Of a DNA stretch of 64,000 bases, positions 1 to 12,726 are shown one piece after another. The position numbers and the translations under genes were made by a program. Origin of the DNA: Rotaria macrura (Eukaryota > Rotifera > Eurotatoria > Philodinida > Philodinidae); NCBI GenBank assembly GCA_900239685.1, contig OENT01000561.1, positions 34,245-98,244 on the forward strand. The letters are read 5' to 3'. Position 1 is the first letter of the stretch. Each line of letters begins with the position of its first letter. The notes below the pieces were generated by a model that made no database searches, was not told the origin of the DNA, and saw nothing but the letters and a program-made list of their open reading frames with translations.

Positions 1-2514
1 GAGTGTGGGTAAAGGAGGGACAGCGAATCTCACAACTAAAAGATTTCAAAAACGCTTTTAAGGATTTGCAAGACTTTACAAAACTCCAGCGAATTCCAAG
101 AGACCTTTAGAGAGGTGACAGGAAATCAACAGACTTCAAAAGATTTCATGAGACAACAGGAGACTTCGAAAGAATTCTTGAGGCTCACATGAAACTTCAC
201 AGCCGAAGTATTGTTAATTTTCCTTTCATTATGGTTGTGACCGTGAGCATAGAGTTCAAATTTGACTGCAATCATAAGTTCATTACCAATCACACTCTCA
301 AATGATCGATGCCCTACACCAAACCAATAGCTTAAGACAATTCACTGTTTCGTTATTTTCGAACGTCTTGACGATCTTGACAAAATTATTATTCGAAACA
401 AGAAGTGTGATTAATGTAATCGAATAGAATTTTAAGTTATTTGCACTAGTTTTTATTTATATTTTTCGATATGAATACTAAAGTGATCACTGATAGTTTT
501 ACTTGAAAAATGGAAGCTCAGGGTAAGATTTGTGTTTTAAAATGTAACTTTTTTCTCTCTCATCGTTGTTGATATAAAATTACCTTCTGAAATTGACATG
601 TTCCTACTGAGAGTTTACGAGGAACTTTTTTCCAGTATTCCAGAGGTTATTCTGTTTCTTCTTTTGATTTTAATTAATTATAGAAGGCAGTAAGATGCAA
701 AACACGAAAATACAGCTCAAAGTAGAAGACCAGGCTTGTTGATTCGAGAATCCTATTGTCTTATACCTACTTCTCTCTCGTGTCATTCCACTCGGTTACC
801 TCGAGAACAAGTTAAATTTCTGTATCGATTCCATAGAAACCACTAGAATAGTTTGTTTTCTTCTAGATGGAGTGTTCATTCGTAGAAAAACTTAAATCAT
901 TAATTTGTTAACGATAATCTATATGTTCACTTTTATGTTAAATCGATCGACTGATGGCTTTTAGAATACTGGAAATAGTAATGTTTAAGAAGATTTTACT
1001 TTTTAATTCAGTAGTGGACGGACACATACAAAATTTCAAGGAAAAAATCAATCACATCAGGGCAAAGGTAGGAAATTTAAATTATATATCTAAGCTCAAC
1101 TCTATTCATTCAATAAGTATGATGAGGAGAATAATTGAATGATAATATGAAGTGATATCTTATGTAACTACGCTTTGCAGTCAATGTTGACTATCTGAGC
1201 CTATACGAAAGAGGATAACGTTTGAACAGTCTAAAGATTCCATAAAAAAGATGGTCTTTTCCCAACGTTATCATTGACAATCAAGTTTCAAGGTCAAGTG
1301 GAACGAACTCTAAACAAAATGTAACTCGAAAAAAACCTTTTTTTCAGATTTATTTTCGTAGAAACCTAGATGTTTGAAGTAAAAATGACTATAATGTTTC
1401 CCGGAACCATGCTGCTCATCAAATAAATATAAGCTTGATCTAAAAACGAGATTTAACACACTGAGAACTGTTCTCTAATGATCTATCAACAATTTGACGA
1501 TTACAACACTGCAATTGGAAACTATTTATGGTTTCCGCTTAGAACCAAATCATCAAGGCTAAACTTATTTTTTCATGTTATGTATTCGAGGCTTCATTAA
1601 TCTGCAGTAGAAGTGAACATAGTAGAATGCTGTTCTATTTTATGTATCTGACAGGCTCTCTTTAGTTGAACATAAATAACTCTTGGAAGTTCGAAATCTC
1701 TCTACTATATACTCTCCTGGAAAAAAAAGTGTGGCAGTCTGTACTTCAAAAATATTGTCACTATCTAAACATTTTCGTCAAAAACTAATTTCCAACAATA
1801 ATTTCTATTTTAGTTTCGACTTGCGAACTATCGAAATAAAGCCAGTACAATGGAGAAATCATTCTCATGCCGAGGTTTTCAGTCTTGATTTCGTTACTGC
1901 CATGAAAATTAGATTTGGGTAAAAGCAATTGTATGTAGAATCTGATAGAGCCGCCGAGTCTCTATGAACCTGTACATTCTTGTTTTGTAACTTTAGTAAT
2001 AGATCAACCAGAATCTATAATTTGCCCATTAGACTAATGAATTCAAGAAAACCACACACATAAGTAAAATATAAGGGTGCGTAGAAATATGTAGTTAGTT
2101 TTGAAAATAATAAGTTTTTATGGTGAAAATTCAAATTGAAATATCTAGTCGAAATGTAAACTTGCATTATTTATATCATGTTCTGTCAGAACGTTCGACT
2201 ATCCTACCTGTAGTTGTAGTTCTTGCTAGATAAATATAAGCTTGTAAAAAAAGCAACGGTTAGCTACTGTAATATCCGACTTGGATCCTCGTAAGCAGCC
2301 GATAAAAAAGCAGCATTCATGCAGTACTAGTACTCTAATTAGATGTCAGTTAGATGTAGAGTAGACTTTGCATTAAAATTACTTCCAATTTTATAAATCA
2401 ATGCGAAATGTTGCCTACCCACTGTGCCATAGGCTAGTAACACAAAGATAAATATCTGTCTACGCTTCACTGTTTTATTCAAGATATAAACTAGGAAAAA
2501 AGAAGAAAAGACAT
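1..2514. other. No gene recognised; degenerate short-word repeats at the very start
   Basis: No open frame here has family-like content or a credible exon structure. Bases 1-190 hold loose repeats of words resembling AAGATTTC, AGACTTC and GAATTC, like the word-filled ends of transposons seen later in the window. The rest is AT-rich unique-looking DNA, presumably downstream of the minus-strand Nudix gene. Confidence 0.5.
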
Positions 2515-3057
2515 CTAAGATTCTTTAATTTGACTCATTAATTGTAAATAATTGGGTGATGTCAATATGAATCGTTCGAAAAATGTCAATTGTGACTGTT
2601 TATAAGAATTTAAAAGACGAAAAGCTTCTTTCAAATGAAACCAATGTCTTTCACGGCCAATTATTATTTTTTCTTCCCATTCATCGTATTCATACTCAAC
2701 ATAAACAACAAAAACATTTGTTCGTCGTTTTCTTTCAACATTTTCAATAACACCTAAATCTCGAACAATTCTTCCTTTGACACCCGCTTCTTCATACAGT
2801 TCTCTGTGTGCTGCTTCATGTGTGGATTCATTTTGTTCGATTCCACCACCAGGAATTATCCAAGAAGATTTATCACGTGAGGTTATCAACAAAACCTTTG
2901 CAGAAGTGTAAAATTCTAGTTTTCGAAATAAAAAAAGAAGCATTTCGTAAAATCTTACTTCATCTTCGCGTTCGTTTCTCACACAAATACAAGCAGCTCG
3001 TTGTAAATAACCATCATGATCAATAAATCGCATTTTAGTATGATCTTTTTCGTCCAT
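2515..3057 (-). CDS. Nudix hydrolase, diphosphoinositol polyphosphate phosphohydrolase-like (2 exons)
   Basis: Predicted to hydrolyse diphosphoinositol polyphosphates or dinucleoside polyphosphates in the cytosol, as DIPP/NUDT3-type enzymes do. The Nudix box GX5EX7REUXEEXGU is complete: the Gly-rich PGGG turn, then RELYEEAGV. The unspliced reading is 180 aa, but residues 34-54 are absent from the family. The DNA there (2896-2958, 63 nt) begins GTAAG and ends CAAAG on the minus strand, so it is a short intron without stops. Splicing exons 2959-3057 and 2515-2895 gives 159 aa, with VLLITSRDKSSWIIPGGG directly after the first strand, as in DIPP enzymes. The ATG at 3057 fits the family N-terminus. 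Family is clear; exact substrate is inferred. Confidence 0.88.
   Translation of the reverse strand: MDEKDHTKMRFIDHDGYLQRAACICVRNEREDEVRFYEMLLFLFRKLEFYTSAKVLLITSRDKSSWIIPGGGIEQNESTHEAAHRELYEEAGVKGRIVRDLGVIENVERKRRTNVFVVYVEYEYDEWEEKIIIGRERHWFHLKEAFRLLNSYKQSQLTFFERFILTSPNYLQLMSQIKES
2896..2958 (-). other. 63-nt stopless in-frame intron of the Nudix gene
   Basis: Minus-strand GTAAG donor and CAAAG acceptor. The length is a multiple of three and there is no stop, so a gene finder may translate it. Removing it restores family-typical spacing between the first beta strand and the Nudix box. Confidence 0.8.
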
Positions 3058-4026
3058 TATGTTTACAATGACATATAGACTAATCCGATGATGTTTTTAG
3101 AAGATAAAAACTACTACAATCAATTAGTTTTGAGAGAGTTATTGTCATCTTCGTTGTATTTCTTTTATTTGGATTCTAAATTAGAATAAAACATAGTTTT
3201 CTTCATGTCAGACATTTCATCCATTAATGATTTTTTAACAATTTATCACAATTTTATGTCATCATATGATTCCAGTTAACGTCTTGACAATGACATCAAT
3301 CGTTATCCGTTAGTTGGACCGATTTTAGTCGAATGATAGCGTGAAAAGATAGACGAGTCTTCATTTTATGCAATACTATGTCCTGCATCTCTACGCTAAG
3401 ATCTTTCTTTGAAGTTATCATCTTAAGAATGCATCCATCGCAAGCCAGGTTTTTATCAAATAGAAAATAAACCTTTTCAAGTCTTTACTCGTGATATGCA
3501 ACAGTCTACATACTTTGTCAATAATTGATTGATTATTTATTTGACTAAGTAAATAAAAGTTTTGATAGTTAGTAGTTGATTGGTTTCGTTCTATGAATTA
3601 ATACTCGTCTGCCTTTGGCTACGTGTACGTTCTTAATGCCACAAAGTTGTCCTCTTGTCTGCTTTTTTTTTATGGAAGATAAATAGATGTAGCAAGAAAG
3701 GGGAAAAGGAAAAAAAACATGAGAAAAAGAAAAACAAACGGATATGTTTTTCGAAGAAAGCAACTAACAAGTTGTTCCAACTGAAGTAAATACCAGGCAC
3801 CGTCTGTATCTTCAGCATGAGAACAAAAGAAAATAAGAACTTTGCCTTTGATCTTATCATACGAAAATTTATATCACAATGACACACGTATAATAATAAT
3901 AGTAATAATAATATTTATATATATATATGTATGTATATAATTTGTTTTGTTGAAGAATACATATTAATTCTAGGTACAGACAAAGAAAAAGGTCAATATC
4001 ACAAAAACAAAAAAAGAACATCTCGA
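3058..4026. other. Intergenic, AT-rich with microsatellite
   Basis: Holds the 5' flank of the Nudix gene and the 3' flank of the RhoGAP gene. Positions 3889-3939 are an ATA/TA microsatellite. Overlapping minus-strand frames here are Phe/Ser-rich and look non-coding. Confidence 0.5.
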
Positions 4027-7000
4027 TCACAAAAGTTGTAAAGCATACAACGAAGAAGATGAATATTTATCTTTTTCTGTAAATAAAGAATTTAAATCAA
4101 AAAGAGAATTCAATGTATGACGACGTCTAATTAAATGCTGATTCGAAGGCGAAGATAGTTTGATGTCTAGATGATTCTTATTTGAATCTTCTTGAATAAT
4201 TATAAGTTGTTGGTCAACTTGATGTATTTGTTGTTTTAGTGTTTTAAGAATATTTTCATGTTGCATTAATTTTGTTTTCAATAAAGATGTTTGTTGAACA
4301 AAATCGATTTCATGAATAGGCGATTGATCAATAAAACAAATACTTGAATTACTTATTCTTTCGTATATATCATCATCTAAACAAGGATAGACGCGTGTTC
4401 ATTGAAACGAAGTCAAGGATTATTTTAGTTTGCAAACCTTTATTTGAAGGCGAAATGAATGTTTCGTTCGTTAGTTTTTTTCGCAATTTCTTTCTTCGAA
4501 TATTCGTCAATGTTTTTGATTTATATTTATCATTCGATAAAGTAAAGTAATGAAAAAAATGTGAAATATCTTTTAATGATTGTGATGGTTTCTTAATTGT
4601 TGTACTTATTGATGAACTTATATCTGACATAGAATAAACAGCTGAATCGGTTGATGATGATACTGTTGGATTCGGTTGTTTATCATTTAATGATGAATCA
4701 ACAGAACGAGATCGAGATGATTTTTCTTCTTTTTTATCTTGTCGACGATTTCTATTGGAAAAATTCGTTTCGAAAAGAAAAAACACATGTGTATAAATGA
4801 TTTGTTTTTAAGACACGAAGGGTTATGAGAAAAGATCATGCTGTTTGTTTTTTTCGACAAAGAGGGAAAATCAACCAAGCTCAGCTTACAAGATATTTTC
4901 AATTCGGACGAACAACACTGTAAAAAGTGTTTTAGTTTTTGTAAATTTTTGTATTTTACTTTTGCTGCTTTATTTCGAAATGAACATACCTTTTAACAGA
5001 TATATTTATTGGTTTGGACGTTTGTTGTTCTGCTGTTGTACTTAACGATGATAAAGAATCGAGTAATAATGGTGATGACCATCGTCTTTTCGCTGCACGA
5101 ACAATCTGTTGAATTATTTCGGCTGGTTTCGTCTCATTGTTTAATGTTATTTCAGGATCAAGACTATTCATATTTAATACTGGTGATAACTTTGGCATTT
5201 GAGGATTTATTTCAACTGGAATATTGTCAAATTCATTTGCATCGAAGAACCATTCATACTAGAGTAATTGAAACAAGAAAAGAATTACTTGACATTATTC
5301 TTCATATATTTGCATAATTCTATAGTTGACCTTGAATTTCAATAATTAGTTTTACTTTCTACGTGAAGGTTTTTTTTTTAATTATTTTTCTGTTCAAATT
5401 AAACACAGAGTAATATTTGTATTTGATAAATAAATGCATGAGTGTGTAAGCTATTTATTTTAATAGTATTCATTTAATTAACAGTCCGTAGCTATTTTTA
5501 TTTTGAGCAAATTTTTCGGTCTCATAATCTCATCATTGTAACACTATACATACAGTGTCATCGCGATGCTACAGTAAATGACCTAGCATTCGTTTTTTCC
5601 TCTGCTATATATAGAGCATTAAGTAAAGCGATGGAGAAGATATGTATCCTAAAGATAGAAGTCTTTTAATGGTTAGTAATCGTAGCTATGATGTGTTGCA
5701 TACTCGCATCCCATCTGAATAACGCTAACAGTCTGTTTATTTGATGATAATCGTGTTCAAAACTGTAGATTATTTCAGGCATCGATAAATTTCTTTCTGT
5801 TGGATAATTCATAAAAAGTTTTACTCAAGGATTCTTCTGCTTCAACGCTCTATAAAACATATTTGAAAAGTTACATGATAAGTCAGCCATTATAAAATGT
5901 GATTTAACACTTTAATATCAATGACGTAAAGATGATTACTTTTGTTTTCAAAAAGCTGAGTGACAATTCCTAATTCAGAATTTCCTAGATTCAATTGAGA
6001 CTAAAAGTTAAATAATAAAAAATTTCTTGAAATCTATCTTTGAAGTTGATCTCAAATGTTTAATCGAGTTTCACACGTTTTTTATATGAATACAAACATT
6101 GCCAAATCTAATGACTGTTGAATAATTTGATTTAGGAAATAAAAAGCTTGAAAAAGTGAATTTTATGATAGGTGACATCAAACTCGATTCATCTAATTCA
6201 CGTTTGATAGAATAATCTTTTCATTAGTTTAATTTCAAAATCTCTCCGAAGTCTGTTGAAGAATGTAAAAACAAACAAACGATTATGGACACTGGACAAA
6301 TCAACTGTTGATTCTAATCAATGCATAGTCGAACAAAACATGAGAAAAGAAACTTAATAAATATAAATGGAAAATTGACGATAGAAAGTCAAGTTCTAAA
6401 AAATCGTTCAAATCAAATAAAAACAATGAACATACATATAAGATGAACGATTCAATGATTCTAATTTTCTCTGGATTATCAACCAGATTTGATTGTAACG
6501 ATGCTTTCGAATCCCAAATTAATGTTGGTCCAAAAATAATAGCTAAATTTCTTGCATCGATCTAGAATAGGGAACGAAAAGAGAAATAGAGAATGAATTA
6601 TTGAAGTGTTCTCCAACCTTGTTAATATGACATTTCGATGCAACTCGTCGGAAATGAGCACATAAATATTTCAACGTTTCGAATCTACAATCGTCCAGTT
6701 GAACAACAAGTCGTTTTAATTCAACTAATCGATCACAATGAGTTTCCAGTCGACTTGCTTCAACACATAAACTGCTCATCTCTATAGCAAGAAAACGAAC
6801 CGAAACATAATTCTTTTGTCTATTCTTTTTTTTTCTTCGTCTTTAGAATCAAAACGTAAAAACAAACTTGATGATAACAGTGAATCAGGTAGTTTGGCGA
6901 AGAACGTTTTCAATGTTGATGCAACAGCTTTAATATCATACCATTTTTCTGAATTAAATTCAATATTTTCTGCACCCTTATCTAATTCATGGACAAGCCA

Positions 7001-10000
7001 GTTAACAGCTGTCAAACCTCCAGCATGTCGATAGATTCCTTGACAATTTATTCCACGTAATTCAACGAGACGTGTCAAAATTTCGACAACAATCGGAATA
7101 TAACGTGACAATGATGATGATTCACATTCTTCTAATTCAATGCCGAAATTAATTCCGTGTGAAAGTGCACAAGCCCCTGTTGTTGACGATAAAGATTCAC
7201 CGCTGCTTTCATCATAGATTTGTCCACTCATTTGACTTGTTAACAATGACGATGACGATTTTAATGTTCGAAGGCCTTTCTTAACGATTGACTTAACGAA
7301 TGATCGACGTGGAGAAACATTCGACGGAGAATTTAATCCAGCCATTGACGATACAGATTGTGTTGGTTGAGTTATTGCAGATTTTTGAGATTTACGAAAA
7401 CGAAGACTTGGAGAACGTTTTAATGAAGGACTTCGAAGAGCACTTTTCGATTTTCGTCCACCCGATGGACTTCGTTTATGTTGAACTTCAATTGGACATG
7501 TCAAACTAAATGAAATTTCCATTTCGATTTTCTCTATTTTCAAATGAGAATTAAGATTTCAATTCGATTAGAATTATTTTAATCTTGATTCTCAATGTCG
7601 GTCAAGTTTTTTCCATACACTCGTCGTTCGACGCTCATATTTATTTACATTGAATTTGGACAGTGACCTACTTTACTGTTCAAATATTCAACAATGTTAT
7701 ATTTGTCTTACGACTGTTATAAGATTTCGTAGCACAATTAGCGTTATAAAGATGTTCTTTGTTCTGTCTATACTTGTACGAATGAATTCAATTGTGAACT
7801 AGTCAGGCTTCAATACTTCAATTCAATTTTCAAGTTTAATCAATTTTCTCTTCCAATATTAGACAAGAGAATTAAATTGGCAATACTAATGAAATCTTTC
7901 AAACAAATTCTAAGCATCATGTTCTTGAAACTTTGATCATTTTTCGATTTGAATAAAACTTCTGAAAAGATTTTCCTGTTGGGATTAAGTGTTAGAAATA
8001 TTTCCGACGGAGAAAAGCACATTTGTGGAAAATTTGTATTTCGAACTTCGATCTGTAAGTTTCATGTTCCTTACACAAAAAAAAATATATTCAGTAGAAA
8101 TACGTTTTGGAACTTATTCTCCATCATCTATTCGATTCATTACTAGATAATTTCCAAAGTAAGACTAATTATGTTTTTTCGTCTATAAATAAGACAGTTC
8201 GCCAGAGGAACTTCGATCGTACCCAATAGAAAATCACGTGAGTTAGTCTATCTATTAGATATCGATTTCAATAAAAATTCTAATTTGCCTATCTAACTCT
8301 TGTTTTTCAATGGGGAGGATAATCGTTTCAATGGCTGTGAAAGAAAAATGATTAAACAGAAGCATCTTATAGAACTGAAGCAATTCATGACATGTACACA
8401 GGCTTTTTCATATTTTATTGAAGCATATTAACGATGATCAGCTTATGTTTATGAACATTTAGCATAATAGTATATTTCATAATTGTTGACATTCAAATCT
8501 CAGGCAATCTGTTAAATTAAAAATTGGATTAAAACACTCAGAATTTTTTTATGTCACTAAATTCATTTAAGATACTTTTTTCTCAAATCTTGTTTTAGAA
8601 CTCACTAAGACTCTGTTGAACTCATCATGAATAGAATATGACGCAGATTAGTACAGAGATGTACAATTTACATGTTACGTTCTACTCCATAGAGTAAACA
8701 TATGAGGAACTGATTGATCACATTTGTCCTATTACAACGACAAATGAATAATGAAACGCGATCTTTTGTACATCATGTCTAAGAAATATAGTTGATAATT
8801 TCTTCTAATTGATCCAAGTGAGTTATGGTCGAGTCAAACGACAAAGTGTACCTGGACATTTTTACAGATGTGTCAGAGTTGGAATTATGCGTATGTCCTT
8901 GATTCAGCTCGTTACATATCATTGACGAGTACCGTATGGCAGTTCGTACTCAATGATTAACCACACCAATTGACATCTTTGATAGAGAAGATGTATACTT
9001 TTGATGAATCAAACATGAATGAAACTGATTCAAGGATTTTTCTTATGCCACTTATTCTATACGTACAACATAACTACTTAACAAAGAAGAGCGATAATTA
9101 AAATCTGAATTACAATCGATGTGTAGACGTTCTCGCAAATATAAATATCTATGGTGGGAATCTCCATTGATTGGTTCTAGTAGATACATACTCTTGTTCA
9201 CTGTTGGCATGAAGAGATGGTGCAATCGGTGGTAATAAATCAGCAGTTTTCCGTTGAGAGTTGTCTTTATTGTTATTCGTAGAATGTTGACTCTCTTGTT
9301 CTGCTTGTGATGATATACAATTATCTTTGATAGCTTCTAACCATTCGGCTAATGATTGTAGGTCAGGTGCTTGAAATAAGAATTCACTTTGATTCGATGT
9401 TATCAATTTAAAAACTCGTGGCTTTTTAATATAATCACTTGCTAATTCAACGTCTGCATTGAGCAGATTAATTGGAAATGAATCACATGAAAGTGGAATT
9501 AATAATCCATGTTTTTTTTCTTTTCCAAGAAATAATGCGCCACGTCGAAGTACGGCCCATGCTCCACGCCACGAACGATCAGCTGCTCGACGGCCTTCTT
9601 TCGATACTGTTTTACAATAGAGTATACCTTCTTTGGATGCCTCTAAATTATCAGCCATTGTTGTCAATGATATTGATTCTTGTTGATTTGTTGTCGAATT
9701 ATCAAAGTAGGAAGCCGACTTCGATGTATTAATCAACGATGATGATGGCGACGAAAGAGACGAACGATGATCAAGTGCATGCGACAATTCAGGAGTCTAA
9801 AGTTTTCTTTTTCATATTCGCTTATTAAAATATCCTTGATCAGATAGACTTACGGCTTCACCAAAAAAATTCTTTAATTTTTTTATAGCTTGTGTTTGTG
9901 GATGAGGTAAACTTCTAGAATAGAACAGATAAGAATGTTAAATTATGAAAAGCAAAAGAATCAATTGATTTAACCTTGATGTTTGTTGTTGTTCATCTTG

Positions 10001-12695
10001 AATGTCATAAGAATAATTTTCAGTTTTATTCGTTCGAACAAACTCCGGTGGAACAAAACTTGTTCGATTCGATCCCATGCGTTGATCGGTCGCTATTAAA
10101 TATGATGTTCGACGTTGTTTTAATTCAGGTTCGGATATTTCAGGTGTGCGTCCATATTGAGGTACTAATAGTAGAATAGAAAGGTTTTTGTTTTTTTTTT
10201 TTGATTACTGATTTAACAAAAACTCGATAAACAAAGAAAAACAATGGAAAACCTTTACGTCGAAGAATCGGTGTTTCAGGGTGGAAGGAAAACTCGAGCT
10301 GACCACAAGCATGCAAATTGACTAGAGAAATATACAAATGCAAACAGGAGAAAAGAAAGCATCAATCTATATATTCATGTAATCGTCTTACCAAAATCAT
10401 TTTGTTCATTTTGATGCGCTGATCGAACAGCTGTTATGTAAGAATCTTGTCGAATTAAATTAACTCCGCCAACACGCGATGGAGATGTTGCCGGATAATT
10501 GTTTAATGGATATCGTTGACTAAATTAATATTTATTAATTAATTAACAACTGTCTTTCGATACAAACTTTTCTTTTGGTGCTAATGAAGAATAATTCAAT
10601 GATGATGATAATGATGTTTGAGGCGTTGGCTCACTTTGATTGTCTTTTAATGGTTCAATCATGTATCGAGGATCGTAATTGTATTCAAGTCTATTCATGT
10701 CATCACCTAAATGAATATTATCTAACAGGATCGATGTTTTCAAAAAAAAAGAACAAGAACAAGAAGAGAAAAACATCATTCGACCTTTATGATACAAAAC
10801 AGATGTCAGTTTCTCTGTAATTAGTTTTTCAGGAATTATCGCAACTGTCTCACATGTTATCAGTAGAAACACTTTTTTATTAGATTTTCTAAGAGCATTA
10901 GAATTTTCAACAGAGTCGACGTCCTGCTTTTTAGCTGTCTTTTCAATTAGACCATGAAGAATTTTTCAGGAATATAAGTTCGATGAATTTCAATGAGTAG
11001 AACTAGATATGTTAGTTCTAATAGATTTCTACTAGCTGACACCCAGCATACAACGAGGTCGCACAAGGCTAAAAGTCGTTCGAAGCACACCCGACTAATC
11101 GTTCGATTTTCTCAGCTGTAATATGTCTAATGGAGTTGAAATGTTTTTTGCAGATACAGGACACTATGAATGGTGTCTAGTTTTATTGCTTTCTTTCTAT
11201 TTAGTTCTATGTCAATGAAAACAATGAACACACTGTGAAACAATTCATCTCGTCTCTAATTGAAATCTGAGTAAAAACTAATTTTATCTTCAGTTTTGAA
11301 AGACAAAGCTGTCGATAACGGAAGATGTATTCTTGTTCTAAATAGAAACGTCGATGTTCGATCGTATGCACTCTGATTGAGAAACAGAAGTAAATACGAA
11401 AGCATTTGTTTGTTTTTAATCAACGGATTAATATACGAGCTTTCATGTTTTTCCTTATGAAAATATTCTGTTTTCTTTTTCTTCGCTTGTGTTGATTTTC
11501 ATAGTTCTATGTTAAGCATGAGAAACATGTCCAATAAATCGGGTCGATTTCGAAACTTGTAACCCCCCCCCCCCCCCCCGCCTCCCAAAAGAAAAACATT
11601 CAGCATAAACTCATTAGACTATGGCTAAGAGGAACGGTTCTTTACTGATAATTCAATGCATTATGCATATTTAATTTGATAATGCGTGACGCAATGAGAG
11701 ATTGTTTTTCAATCTTCGTTTAATACTTTGATTATAAAACAAAGAAAAGAGAAGATTTCCAATCTTTACTTTCGATTGAAATAGGAGAGTAAAGATTAAG
11801 ACTAATGTCAAATTAAAATCATTTACATGGAATTCAACTGGATTGAAAGATCCGCAGATTTAAATTCATCTGCACTTATCTTAGATTACATAAATGTCTC
11901 TTAGACGCTTTTTTCAATCCAAGTTGAGCTCTTAAATAATATTCAACTTGTTTGATGAATATTTTCTTTGTTTTTATTCATCTTTCGGAAAGAAAATGAT
12001 CATAGAAGAATTTTGAAATGTGTCGTTTACTTTTTGACAATATGTCTCTAGACGCTAATGAGAGTCAAGACAACTAAGATTGATCTTTTTCAGATGACTA
12101 GATTGTTATTGAAAGTTGAAAGATGTCATAAAAACGAAATTCGAAAACCATCTTATGAATTCCATACCTCTTAGAATTGAAAAAGAAGCCCGATCGAATG
12201 TCGTTGATGATCTTTTATATAATTTAACTTGAGATTGTGGTTGTGCATCATACAAAACGACTTGATTTGGATGAACATCATAGGGATAATCATCTTGAAA
12301 GGTCAAATTATCTTGTGATGATGGTGAATTCGGATGTTTCGATTTTAATCTCGCAAATTTATCGGGATCGATATCTTCGAAATGTGCAGCACGTTTCATA
12401 ACAGATTCAACATCGGCAACAGCTGTTAAACGATTCCATTCGTTTTCATATTTTTTCTTTTCCGAATAAATCTTCGTTTTCGATTCACGCTGTGTATCAT
12501 GAACTATATTTTCAACATATCCAGTTTCAAATTGTTTCTTACGAAAATTAACGAATTCAGTTTTCATATCATTTTCATTCATCGAATTTTTCTCATTAGT
12601 TAACGACTCGGTCGATGGAGATATTAATTCTTGTTCAGGTGCTGCCGTGGTCGTGGTCGTTGTCGGCGTCACAATCGTCGTCGTCGCCGCTGCCG

Positions 12696-12726
<31 letters not shown>

